This document shows, piece by piece, positions 9,061 through 16,951 of a DNA stretch of 64,000 nt; within the stretch, counting starts at the first letter, position 1, and each line of letters opens with the position of its first letter. The notes under the pieces are model-generated. The model had not been told where the DNA came from, did no database searches, and saw nothing but the letters and a program-made list of their open reading frames with translations. The stretch comes from UBA964 sp031382085. Its GTDB lineage: Bacteria; Pseudomonadota; Gammaproteobacteria; Steroidobacterales; Steroidobacteraceae. The stretch covers positions 62,001-126,000 of the forward strand of contig JANMYM010000036.1 of NCBI GenBank assembly GCA_031382085.1, written 5' to 3'. The position numbers and the translations under genes were made by a program.

Positions 9061-11006
9061 GACGGCGCCAACACCCCAGGCCGGGTGGACGCCGCGGCTT
9101 CGCGCCGCTGATAACGGCGGTCGCTGGCAGCGAGGCCACCACCGATTGCCATCAGGAACGCCGCCAGCCACACATAGCTGATAAACGGCCTGACCTGCGC
9201 ACGAATGCTCCATTTGCCCTCGCCCAGGTCATCTCCGATGGCGGCAAAAATGTTGCGCGTAATGTCATTCTCAATGCCGGCCTCCGTCATGACCGACCGT
9301 TGCACCCAGTACTGGCGCTTTTCCGGATGGAGTCGCGCCAATTCCCGGCCGTCGCGGCTGACAACAACGATGCCGCGTACGCCATCGTAATTGGGGCCCT
9401 CCATCGGGCCCATCGATTCCAGCCGGTATTCGAACGACCCTACCGTCGCGGTCTCACCGACACGCAGGGCCACGTCTCGTTCCACCGTATAAGTTTCGAC
9501 CGCGGCGACTGCCAGCACGAATACCCCAAGGCCAACATGCGCAAGCGACATGCCCAGCACCGAACGCGACAGGCTGAGACCGCGGCGCAGCCGCATCAGT
9601 GGCTCGACCAGCGAGGACAGGATGATCCACGCGCCGAGCGCAATCGCCACCGGTGTCAACCAGGGGATACCGCCCTCGACACCTAACACAATGGCCAGCG
9701 CAAAGGCGGCCGCGAGCGCCGCGGTAGCCAGCAAAGTCCGGCGCTTTTCAGACAGCCGGCCTTTTTTCCAGCCGGCGTGCATGCCCACCGCAACCAACGC
9801 CAGCAGCGGGACCACCGGCAACATGAACACCGGATTGAAATACTGCGCACCGACTGACACCGTGCCGAGACCGGCGGCGTCAGAAATCAGTGGCGCGAGC
9901 GTCCCCGCGAATACGGAGGTGCAGGCAACGACCAGCAGGATGTTATTGAACAGCAGGAACGCTTCACGCGCGGTCAGCTCGAAGCCCGCAGTCGACTTCA
10001 GCAGCGGCGCGCGCCACGCATACAGCGTCAGCGCACCGCCGATGGTGATGATCAGGAAGATCAGAATGAAGATGCCGCGGGTCGGGTCGGCTGCAAATGA
10101 ATGCACCGACACCAGCACGCCCGAGCGAACCAGGAACGTACCTAACAAACTGAGGCTGAAGGTCAGAATTGCAAGCAGCAGCGTCCAGCTCTTGAACAAG
10201 CCGCGTTTGTCGGTAACCGCCAGCGAATGGATCAGCGCCGTCCCCATGAGCCAGGGCATGAACGAGGCATTCTCGACCGGATCCCAGAACCAGTAGCCGC
10301 CCCAGCCCAATTCGTAGTAGGCCCACCACGATCCGAGTGCGATACCTATGGACAGGAAGGCCCAGGCCGCAGTCGTCCACGGCCGCGTCCAGCGCGCCCA
10401 GGCCTGATCCAGCTTGCCTTCGAGCATCGCTGCGCAGGCAAAGGCGAACGCAACGCTAAATCCGACGTAGCCGAGATACAGCATCGGCGGGTGCGCCGCC
10501 AGCGCTGGATCCTGCAACAGCGGATTTAGATCGCGACCATCCGGCGCGGCTGGTGACAGTCGCTCGAATGGATTCGACGTCGCTAACAAAAACAGCAGAA
10601 ATCCTGCCGCAACAAGACCTAACACCCCGAGCACACGGGCCGCAAAGGTCGGCGGCAGGCCGCGCGACTTGAGCGCCACGGCCACCGTCCAGAAGCCCAG
10701 GATGCAGGTCCACAACAACATCGAGCCTTCATGAGCACCCCAGACCGCGGCAATGCGATATATCAGCGGCAACGCGCTGTTGGAGTTTTCCGCGACGTAG
10801 CGCACCGAAAAGTCGTGCTGCACGAAGGCGTCGGCCAGCGCCAGCAGTGCCAGCAACGACAGCGCGGTCTGGCCTAACGCTGCCGGCCTGGCTACGGCGC
10901 TCCAGCGATCCTTGCCAAGGGCGGGGCCGGCAATACCGAAAAAAGCCTGCGCCAGGGCCAGTAGCAGGGCCAGCACCAGCGCGAAAGTGCCAAGCTCCGG
11001 AATCAT
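9057..11006 (-). CDS. ccmF: Haem lyase subunit CcmF
   Basis: Large integral membrane haem ligase of 649 residues, the usual length. The WWD domain is clear (ELGWGGYWFWDPVENASFMPWL, residues about 230-250), with GTFLVRSGVLVSVHSFA shortly after, both classic CcmF signatures for the haem-binding periplasmic face. It accepts haem from holo-CcmE and joins it to apocytochrome c with CcmH/I. Four-base overlaps with ccmE and ccmG argue for one polycistronic message. Confidence 0.97.
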   Translation of the reverse strand: MIPELGTFALVLALLLALAQAFFGIAGPALGKDRWSAVARPAALGQTALSLLALLALADAFVQHDFSVRYVAENSNSALPLIYRIAAVWGAHEGSMLLWTCILGFWTVAVALKSRGLPPTFAARVLGVLGLVAAGFLLFLLATSNPFERLSPAAPDGRDLNPLLQDPALAAHPPMLYLGYVGFSVAFAFACAAMLEGKLDQAWARWTRPWTTAAWAFLSIGIALGSWWAYYELGWGGYWFWDPVENASFMPWLMGTALIHSLAVTDKRGLFKSWTLLLAILTFSLSLLGTFLVRSGVLVSVHSFAADPTRGIFILIFLIITIGGALTLYAWRAPLLKSTAGFELTAREAFLLFNNILLVVACTSVFAGTLAPLISDAAGLGTVSVGAQYFNPVFMLPVVPLLALVAVGMHAGWKKGRLSEKRRTLLATAALAAAFALAIVLGVEGGIPWLTPVAIALGAWIILSSLVEPLMRLRRGLSLSRSVLGMSLAHVGLGVFVLAVAAVETYTVERDVALRVGETATVGSFEYRLESMGPMEGPNYDGVRGIVVVSRDGRELARLHPEKRQYWVQRSVMTEAGIENDITRNIFAAIGDDLGEGKWSIRAQVRPFISYVWLAAFLMAIGGGLAASDRRYQRREAAASTRPGVLAPS

Positions 11007-11461
11007 GTTGCCCCCTTCGGCTGCACCGGCATGATGCCTTTGTGCTCTTTCTTGATCGCGGCGGCCACTTCAGGTGGCATGTAGTTCTCGTCATGCTTGG
11101 CGAGAATTTCATCCGCGACGAATTGCCCTTGTGAATTCAGCACACCGTGCGCAACCACGCCCTGATTCTCGCGAAACAGGTCCGGCAGCACACCCGAGTA
11201 GTGCAGCGGCACGTCGTGCTTGAAATCGGTCACGATGAAATCGATGTCCAGCGAGCCTGGCTTGCGCTGCACACTGCCGGGCTTGACCATGCCACCGAGG
11301 CGAAAGCGCTGCGCGACCGGGGCTTTGCCAGCCACAATGTCTGCGGGGGCAAAAAAGAACATGACGTTTTCGCGCAACGCCACCAGTGCGAGCCCGCCCG
11401 CAACCGCGACGCCCGCAAGCACACCTAACACCAGGACCAGTCGTCGCCGCCGCGGCGTCAT
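11003..11461 (-). CDS. ccmE: Haem chaperone CcmE
   Basis: Periplasmic haem chaperone of 152 residues anchored by one N-terminal helix (LVLVLGVLAGVAVAGGLALVAL). The OB-fold core includes RFRLGGMVKPGSV and the haem-attachment region ILAKHDENYMPPEV; the histidine in KHDENY is the covalent haem ligand of the H-type family, and the tyrosine four residues later is the conserved axial ligand. The flexible tail is lysine-rich. It overlaps ccmD and ccmF by 4 bases each. Confidence 0.96.
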   Translation of the reverse strand: MTPRRRRLVLVLGVLAGVAVAGGLALVALRENVMFFFAPADIVAGKAPVAQRFRLGGMVKPGSVQRKPGSLDIDFIVTDFKHDVPLHYSGVLPDLFRENQGVVAHGVLNSQGQFVADEILAKHDENYMPPEVAAAIKKEHKGIMPVQPKGAT

Positions 11462-11640
11462 GCGTCCTCCGATCCGTCGACAGCTGCACGGCGGGCCTCA
11501 GACAACGCGGCGCGCAGCACGCGCAGCGCGGACCACGTAGTAAGCGCAATCGCGCCAAGTGCAACCACATAAGACGGCCACACGAATTGTGCATAGCCCC
11601 CCATGGCGAAAAAAGCGGATATTGAATCAGGCATTGGCAA
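11458..11640 (-). CDS. ccmD: Haem exporter protein CcmD
   Basis: Small single-span membrane protein of 60 residues that helps release holo-CcmE from the CcmABC complex. It shows the typical order: short N-terminus with FFAMGGYAQFVWPSYV, one hydrophobic helix, and an arginine-rich cytoplasmic tail. Its start lies inside the 3' end of ccmC (14-base overlap) and its stop overlaps ccmE by 4 bases. The identification rests on length, motif and position. Confidence 0.92.
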   Translation of the reverse strand: MPMPDSISAFFAMGGYAQFVWPSYVVALGAIALTTWSALRVLRAALSEARRAAVDGSEDA

Positions 11641-12367
11641 CCATCTCCCGCACCCAGGCGGAGTGCTTTTCGCGCCGCAGTATTTCCGCGCGCAAACGCA
11701 CGCTCAGGAACGCCAGAAAAAACACGGTAAAACCTGCGAACATCAATAATAAAGGCACCAGCATGGACGCGGGCATTGATGCGCGAGCCAGCTTCATCAC
11801 CGACGGCGCTTGATGCAAAGAGTTCCACCACTCAACGGAAAATTTCACGATCGGCACGTTGACGATGCCAATCACCGCAAGCCAGGCGCTCAGGCGATCT
11901 GCGCGCGAGGCGTCATCATACGAGGCCCGCAGCGCCATGTAACCGAAAAACAGGAACAGCAGTATCAACTGTGCGGTGAGTCGCGGATCCCAGACCCAAT
12001 ATGCGCCCCACATGGGCTTGCCCCACAGCATGCCGGTTATCAGCGACACCGCAGTAAATGCCGCACCGACGCCGGCGCAGCTCGCCGCCACCGCATGCGC
12101 CACTTTCATGCGCCAGATCAGACCGACCGCAGCTGCGGTCGCCATGCAGGAATAAATCATCAAGGACAGCCAAGCGGATGGCGCGTGCACATAGATGATG
12201 CGAAACCCGTCGCCCTGCTGGTAATCCGGCGGCGACGACACGAGACCGCCGTAGAGACCGGCAGCTATCAGCAGCGCCGTGCTCCATGTGAGCCACGGCG
12301 AGAGTCGCTCACTGAGACGGTATATATGTGGCGGCGAACCGAGCCGATGAAACCACGTGAAAACCAT
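11627..12367 (-). CDS. ccmC: Haem exporter protein CcmC
   Basis: Six-helix membrane protein of 246 residues that loads haem onto CcmE. The tryptophan-rich WWD-type motif is present as LWGKPMWGAYWVWDPRLTAQL (residues about 115-135), and the flanking histidines YVHAPSAW and EWWNSLHQ fit the external haem ligands of the family. It is separated from ccmB by three bases and overlaps ccmD. Confidence 0.95.
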   Translation of the reverse strand: MVFTWFHRLGSPPHIYRLSERLSPWLTWSTALLIAAGLYGGLVSSPPDYQQGDGFRIIYVHAPSAWLSLMIYSCMATAAAVGLIWRMKVAHAVAASCAGVGAAFTAVSLITGMLWGKPMWGAYWVWDPRLTAQLILLFLFFGYMALRASYDDASRADRLSAWLAVIGIVNVPIVKFSVEWWNSLHQAPSVMKLARASMPASMLVPLLLMFAGFTVFFLAFLSVRLRAEILRREKHSAWVREMVANA

Positions 12368-12370
12368 GCG

Positions 12371-13036
12371 TTACTCCACAGCAATGCGCAAAACGGCCGC
12401 CGTCGCCAGCGGCGCCAGTGTCAGTGCCAGAACCGTGACCGCCGCTAACAAATAGAACGCGCCTGCCGCGTTGGCGCCTTCGATCACGAGCTTGGTGGCG
12501 CGCGCACCGAAGATCACCACCGGGACAGCGAGTGGCAATGTTAGCAGCGTCAACAGAATCCCGCCACGGCGCGCACCCAGGGTCAGCGCCGCGGCGGCCG
12601 CGCCTAACAGACTAAGACAAACGGTGCCAAGCACCAGCGCCAGGATCACGCCGGGCATGGCGGTAACCGGGACGCCGAGGCCCGCGCCCAGCAGCGGTGC
12701 CAGAAGGGCCAGCGGCAGGCCTGTCAGCAACCAGTGCGCCGCAACCTTGGCCAGTACCAGCGACAGCAGCGACTCGCTGGCCGCGACCAGCTGCTCAAGC
12801 GTGCCGTCGGCTGCATCATCGCGCAGCAGGTGATCCAAAGACAGCAACGCAGCTAACAAAGCGCCGACCCACAACACACCGGGTGCGATGCCTCGCAGTT
12901 CCTCCAGCCGCGGCGACAAGGCAAGCGGAAACAGCGCGGTGACCATCGCAAAGAAACCTATCGGCAACAGCGTCTGGCCCGGCCTGCGAACCGCGAGTCG
13001 CAGATCCCGTGTCAGCAACAGTCCAAAGTGCCTCAT
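12371..13036 (-). CDS. ccmB: Haem exporter protein CcmB
   Basis: Membrane subunit of the CcmAB ABC complex, 221 residues with six predicted helices. LFPLALSPRLEELRGIAPGVLWVGALLAALLSLDHL is read across the first half, split over helices one and two, and is the most recognisable family block. With CcmA it powers release of holo-CcmE. The start overlaps the ccmA stop by 4 bases. Confidence 0.93.
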   Translation of the reverse strand: MRHFGLLLTRDLRLAVRRPGQTLLPIGFFAMVTALFPLALSPRLEELRGIAPGVLWVGALLAALLSLDHLLRDDAADGTLEQLVAASESLLSLVLAKVAAHWLLTGLPLALLAPLLGAGLGVPVTAMPGVILALVLGTVCLSLLGAAAAALTLGARRGGILLTLLTLPLAVPVVIFGARATKLVIEGANAAGAFYLLAAVTVLALTLAPLATAAVLRIAVE

Positions 13037-13665
13037 GCCGCCGCCAATACCAGTTCCTGCCTGGCAGCGGGTGCAGGCGCCAGCGGCGCATGCATCGCAG
13101 CGACCGCGATGCCGCCGGCGCGCAAATGCTCCGCGACCAGCCCGGCAAACATCGCCTGGCCGTCGGCATCGAGCTGAGTGGTCGGTTCATCGAGCAGCCA
13201 CAAACGCACCCGGGCTAACAGAAGTGCCGCCAGGGACACGCGCCGGCGCTGACCTGCCGAGAGCTGGCGCGTCGGACGAAGCTGTGCGGCGACCGGCAAG
13301 CCCACTTTGCTCAGAGCAGCCTCGATTTCGTGACGTTGCAGCGGGCGGCGTAGTCCGATCCAGTAGTGCAGGTTTTCGACGGCCGAGAAATCGGCCTTGA
13401 GGGGCGCATCATGCCCCAGATAGAGACTCTCGCTGCGGAACGCGGACCGGTCGGTCGCCAGCGGCGCGCCACCCCAGACAACGCCACCCGATTCGATCGG
13501 CAACAGTCCTGCGAGCGCGCGCAACAAGGTAGTTTTGCCCGAACCATTGGCGCCGCGCAGCTCCAGGTACTGGCCGACGCCCAGCCGCAAATTGATTTTT
13601 TTGAGGACCGCGCGCTCACCACGCAAAACACGCAGATCGCGCACTTCCAGGACCACATCAAGCAT
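13033..13665 (-). CDS. ccmA: Haem exporter ATP-binding protein CcmA
   Basis: Cytoplasmic ABC ATPase of 210 residues. Walker A is GANGSGKTTLLR, the signature is LSAGQRRRVSLA, Walker B is LWLLDEPTTQLD, and the switch histidine lies in AAMHAPL. The start at 13665 (MLDVVLEVRDLRV) gives the family length; the longer frame adds 31 unlikely residues. As the first gene of a chain of overlapping genes ending at 3516, it probably sits next to the operon promoter in the 170 bases between it and tRNA-Leu, though no clear promoter boxes were identified. Confidence 0.94.
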   Translation of the reverse strand: MLDVVLEVRDLRVLRGERAVLKKINLRLGVGQYLELRGANGSGKTTLLRALAGLLPIESGGVVWGGAPLATDRSAFRSESLYLGHDAPLKADFSAVENLHYWIGLRRPLQRHEIEAALSKVGLPVAAQLRPTRQLSAGQRRRVSLAALLLARVRLWLLDEPTTQLDADGQAMFAGLVAEHLRAGGIAVAAMHAPLAPAPAARQELVLAAA

Positions 13666-13838
13666 CCCTGCATTGTAGTCGGTACGTGCTGAATTGGCCG
13701 CTTTTTTAGCTGTCCGCCCGCCCAAGCTGTGAACTGCTAACAAGTACGCGCATTTCATTCACCTGCAGGTCCTGTCGCCGTCATGAGACAGCGGCTGCTG
13801 GCGCCTTTTCGCGAGATCGGCGCAATGCTGCGGGAAGT

Positions 13839-13927
13839 TGGTGCCCCGGGCCGGACTCGAACCGGCACGACCGATTAAGGTCAACGGATTTTAAGTCCGT
13901 TACGTCTACCAATTTCGCCACCGGGGC
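13839..13927 (-). tRNA. tRNA-Leu (anticodon UAA)
   Basis: Class II tRNA of 89 bases including an encoded CCA. Acceptor strands GCCCCGG and CCGGGGC pair perfectly (discriminator A), the anticodon loop reads CTTAAAA within ACGGA/TCCGT, a long variable arm follows, and the T loop is GTTCGAGTC. In E. coli the tRNA-Leu(UAA) gene leuZ directly follows glyW and cysT downstream of pgsA; here it is about 26 kb away from its Gly and Cys partners. Confidence 0.96.
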
Positions 13928-13932
13928 ATTGC

Positions 13933-13993
13933 AAAAAAAACCGCGGGGCGCAGGTTGCGTGAGCCGCCCTGTCGCGTCAAGCGCCGGCCCCGC
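13933..13993 (-). terminator. Candidate intrinsic terminator after the 14003-16037 gene pair
   Basis: Read on the minus strand, GCGGGGC (13987-13993) can pair with GCCCCGC (13943-13949), followed by GG and a run of eight T at 13933-13940. The loop is long (about 37 bases) with possible inner pairing, so this is not a textbook hairpin, but the position just after a stop codon and before tRNA-Leu fits a transcription end. Confidence 0.4.
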
Positions 13994-14002
13994 AAAACGG
14001 CC

Positions 14003-14668
14003 CTAGAATGGCTTGACGACGCCCAGAAACGCGATCGCAATCAGCAGCGCATAGAGCCCCAGCACGTAGCGAATCGCGCCGTCGATCGCGCCTGCAATAC
14101 AGCGCTCGATGTCCGGGGTCGAACCCTCGCTGGCGAGCCGCACAAACGCCGGCGCGACCGGACGAAAGGCGAAATCGATGCCGATGGACATCGCAAAGAT
14201 CACCGCCAGACCCAGCAGCTTGGCGGCGAACCAGCCGCCCGGCAGCGGCCCATGACCCAGCATTGACGACAGCGCCACAGCGCCGACCACTAACATCAGC
14301 ACCGCCTGCAGACCCAGGTTGATTCGTCCGTAGGTCTCGGCGGCCGGCTTACCCTCGTTACGCCCGATCGCGAACAGCAACAGTATCCACCCCAGGGCAA
14401 TCGCCCAGGACGCGGCGAGCAGCGAGGCCGGTATCGGCGCAAATCCGCCGGATGCGGTGACATGCAATCCGACCGGCAGCATCAGCGCAAAGCACAAGCG
14501 TGGAGTCAGGTCGATGGTGATGGCCATCTTGAGCGCGAAGGCGCGTTCGCCGAACGACAGGTCCGCGCGTTTAGCCGCCTGCGCCAGCAGCAGCACCCCG
14601 AGATCGGCGCCCAGCCAGTAGACCAGCAGCATGACATGCACAAAAACCCAGATACCGTGTTCAGTCAT
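14003..14668 (-). CDS. Multi-pass inner-membrane protein, 221 aa, paralogue of 738-1403
   Basis: Membrane protein of 221 residues with several hydrophobic helices and no known catalytic signature. Shared landmarks with the protein at 738-1403: VHVMLLVYWLGADLGVLLLA, a mid-helix IDLTPRLCFALMLPVG, GSTPDIE and the C-terminal AFLGVVKPF, in the same order and in a protein of identical length. It overlaps the end of the symporter gene by 8 bases and is probably co-transcribed with it. The function is unknown. Confidence 0.75.
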   Translation of the reverse strand: MTEHGIWVFVHVMLLVYWLGADLGVLLLAQAAKRADLSFGERAFALKMAITIDLTPRLCFALMLPVGLHVTASGGFAPIPASLLAASWAIALGWILLLFAIGRNEGKPAAETYGRINLGLQAVLMLVVGAVALSSMLGHGPLPGGWFAAKLLGLAVIFAMSIGIDFAFRPVAPAFVRLASEGSTPDIERCIAGAIDGAIRYVLGLYALLIAIAFLGVVKPF

Positions 14669-16037
14669 AAATGAATCCCGTTAGCATGATCGCCACAATC
14701 GCCACAGGACAGAGATAACGCAGCAACCAGACCACTACGCGACGGCTGGCGGGCGTGGTTTCGATCAACTGTTCGTCGACGATAGCGCGACTGATGCGCC
14801 ACCCCACAAAGACACTGGTCAGCAGTGCGCCGGCCACGAGCAGCAGGTTGGAAGCGACGTAGTCCATCAACGTGAAGAATGTCATCTCGTGAAACACAGG
14901 AATCACAGCGAATGGGTGCCACGCAGACCAAACATTGAAAGACAGCACCGAACCGAGCCCGACGATCCAGCATGCGCCAACCGCGATAAATGACGCCTTG
15001 GGTCGACTGAAACCACCCCTTTGTTCGAGCCATGCGATGACGGGCTCGATTCCTGCCAGGGACGGCGTCAGTGCCGCGAAAACCAGCAGCAGAAAGAAGA
15101 GCCCCCCGACCAGCCGGCCGCCGGGCATTTCCGCAAAGGCCGTTGGAAGTACTCGGAACACCAGTTCCATGCCCTGGGCCGGATCGAGCCCATACGCGAA
15201 CACCAATGGAAAGATCATCAAGGTGGCCAGCAACGACACCAGCAGGATAGAGCCGACGATGATGAGCGAACAGCGGACCAGCGAGGTGCCTGTCTCTACG
15301 TATGAGCCCATGGCCAGCATCATTGCCATGCCAACACCGGTGGCGAAAAACGCCTGACCCACGGCCGCCAGCACCACCTGCGGCGTGATCGCGGCGAAAT
15401 TGGGCGCAAATGCAAAGCTCAGGCCGCGAACGACATCGCCTGTACTGAGCGCGTAGACCACCAGAATCAGCAGCAGGATCAGCAGCGCCGGCGCGCGGAA
15501 CTTGTTAGCGGCTTCGATGCCGCCTTGCAGGCCACGCGCGGTAATGAGTGCGACACCGACCAGGAATGCAAGATGCCATGCCGTTAGTTCGAGCGGATTC
15601 GCCAGGAAAGCGTCCCACAAGGAATTCACGCCCGGCCGGTCGAGGCCAGTGAGCTGACCAGCGCTGACTTTCCACGTGTACGCGAGCACCCAGCCGGCGA
15701 TCACGGTGTAGTAGGACATGATCATGAATGCCGCGACCGTGCCTATACCGCCGATCCAGGTCCAACGTTGTGACAAGCCCGAGCTCAGTGCCACGACGCC
15801 AGCAGCCCGGGGCGGACTGGTTCGCGCGCGCCTGCCAATCATGAATTCGGCGGCCAGCAGCGGTGTTGCAATCAACAGGCAACAAAGCACGAAAACGAAA
15901 ATAAACGCGCTGCCACCACCGGTGCCCGCGAGATAGGGAAATCGCCAGATGCTCCCGAGGCCCACTGACCCGCCGACAGCCCCCAGGTAAAACGCGAAAC
16001 TGGACGACCAACGCGTGCTGTTGCTATTCGAAGTCAT
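14661..16037 (-). CDS. Sodium-dependent transporter, NSS/SNF family
   Basis: Symporter of 458 residues with the LeuT-like fold. WSSSFAFYLGAVGGSVGLGSIWRFPYL in the first helix carries the sodium- and substrate-binding unwound region; GGGSAFIFVF and TGVGMAMMLAMGSYV correspond to helices 2 and 6. Bacterial members take up amino acids or related amines with sodium; the substrate here is not known. Its start lies 34 bases from the tRNA-Cys-like repeat at 16071, so whatever promoter it had before island insertion may have been replaced. Confidence 0.9.
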   Translation of the reverse strand: MTSNSNSTRWSSSFAFYLGAVGGSVGLGSIWRFPYLAGTGGGSAFIFVFVLCCLLIATPLLAAEFMIGRRARTSPPRAAGVVALSSGLSQRWTWIGGIGTVAAFMIMSYYTVIAGWVLAYTWKVSAGQLTGLDRPGVNSLWDAFLANPLELTAWHLAFLVGVALITARGLQGGIEAANKFRAPALLILLLILVVYALSTGDVVRGLSFAFAPNFAAITPQVVLAAVGQAFFATGVGMAMMLAMGSYVETGTSLVRCSLIIVGSILLVSLLATLMIFPLVFAYGLDPAQGMELVFRVLPTAFAEMPGGRLVGGLFFLLLVFAALTPSLAGIEPVIAWLEQRGGFSRPKASFIAVGACWIVGLGSVLSFNVWSAWHPFAVIPVFHEMTFFTLMDYVASNLLLVAGALLTSVFVGWRISRAIVDEQLIETTPASRRVVVWLLRYLCPVAIVAIMLTGFIYD

Positions 16038-16070
16038 GAGTGCGCTCGCTGACCGCTATAAACTACCGGA

Positions 16071-16089
16071 TGGAGGCCTGGGTCGGAAT
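16071..16089 (+). repeat. Imperfect direct repeat of the tRNA-Cys 3' end (putative att site)
   Basis: TGGAGGCCTGGGTCGGAAT here compares with TGGAGGCTAGGGTCGGAAT at 40405-40423, the CCA end, acceptor strand and part of the T arm of tRNA-Cys read on the plus strand. Same orientation, 17 of 19 identical. It sits exactly where conserved core genes stop and accessory, partly degraded genes begin, as expected for the distal attachment site of an island. Confidence 0.7.
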
Positions 16090-16201
16090 TTAGTTAGCGA
16101 ACAATTAGGCTTTTTCATAGCGTTTAGTATTTGCTCCGCTGAATACCAGCTCTACAAAGGCGGGTACGGCAGCGTTCGAGCCTGAAATGCAACCGCCATT
16201 G

Positions 16202-16400
16202 CTATGCGATTGCTTTTGCAAGCGCGACAAAATCCGCATCGGATGCCTCCAGCGTGGCCCGATGCAGCCGCGCGCAGGCACTGAATCACCCTTAGCCCTG
16301 ACCTTACGCGCTAATTCATACGCCCGCACCCAGACTTCCCCAATGATTGGTAGCTCAGGCACTACCGCCTCGAAATCGCGTAGTACTTTGCGGTCTCGGT
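16202..16400 (-). pseudogene. Remnant of a PIN-domain (VapC-like) toxin
   Basis: Directly after the antitoxin-like frame, the minus strand encodes VVPELPIIGEVWVRAYELAR then KVRAKGDSVPA, which matches the middle of VapC toxins (a helix ending in the G-x-x-V-P-A block before the second acidic centre). A change of frame there yields RATLEASDADFVALAKAIA and a stop at 16202-16204, containing a D-x-D-F element like the PIN C-terminus. The N-terminal catalytic strand (VDTSxW) is absent. This reads as an inactivated toxin with an internal deletion and a frameshift. Confidence 0.55.
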
Positions 16401-16528
16401 CACCCGAGGCGCCGTCGATGATTGTATTCACGTATCGCGGTCACAATTGCTTCTCGCTTCGTGGCTGCTCCAGCGAAACGCAATGCGTCTGCGAGATCCT
16501 GTTCTGGAATATCTACAGTGGTTTTCAT
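16400..16528 (-). CDS. VapB-like ribbon-helix-helix antitoxin, C-terminally truncated
   Basis: Small frame of 42 codons, MKTTVDIPEQDLADALRFAG then AATKREAIVTAIREYNHRRR and LG. This is the DNA-binding part of VapB antitoxins of the DUF2191 type (TTVDI strand, two helices, KREAIxxAIREY). The usual C-terminal toxin-binding segment is missing: the stop occurs where the toxin remnant begins, as if a deletion had joined antitoxin to toxin. It may still bind its own operator but should no longer neutralise a partner. It stands about 310 bases inside the left island edge. Confidence 0.6.
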   Translation of the reverse strand: MKTTVDIPEQDLADALRFAGAATKREAIVTAIREYNHRRRLG

Positions 16529-16656
16529 AAATCCATATTGGCACAAAACGTATTCCCCCAGTTTTGACGGACGCTCGTCTCACGTAGCAACGAATGCCTT
16601 GCCAGAGTTTTCGAAACTGGCGCGAAAGTCCTCGATTGGTACTGCAGCCGCTTGTC

Positions 16657-16905
16657 TTAAGCCGGCTCACGCAAGGGTTCGAGGTTGTTCCAACGCTCGG
16701 GCATATAACGAACAAACACAGGTTGCAGCATGCTCGCGCCGTTTGCGGGAATGGCAAGAAAAACCTCGTTCTCGGTAAACAACCGTTGTTGTTCATTTGC
16801 TCTTGAACGGTCGCAGACGCGGCGCATTTTGTCTCTAACAATCCAAACGGTGGCCTCGTCGGTGATGCGTGCGTGAAATGCACGGGTTCGGTACAATTCT
16901 GCAAC
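16657..16905 (-). pseudogene. Possible C-terminal fragment of an unrecognised protein
   Basis: The minus strand holds about 80 codons of protein-like sequence ending in a TAA: ITDEATVWIVRDKMRRVCDR, later FLAIPANGASMLQPVFVRYM and PERWNNLEPLREPA. It has no good start codon or ribosome site, and upstream it runs antisense to the CpeT-like gene. I recognise no family. It may be a gene remnant left at the island edge, or a chance frame. Confidence 0.25.
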
Positions 16906-16951
16906 GCGCGTCTGCCGCGCCGAACTGGTCTTTGTGCCATAGGAAAACATC

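Noticed and set aside
16081..16110. Integron attC-like pieces (TTAGTTAGCGAACAATTAGG)
   Set aside because: Core-site-like GTTAG strings are abundant everywhere in this window, and no folded attC arms or integron integrase were found.
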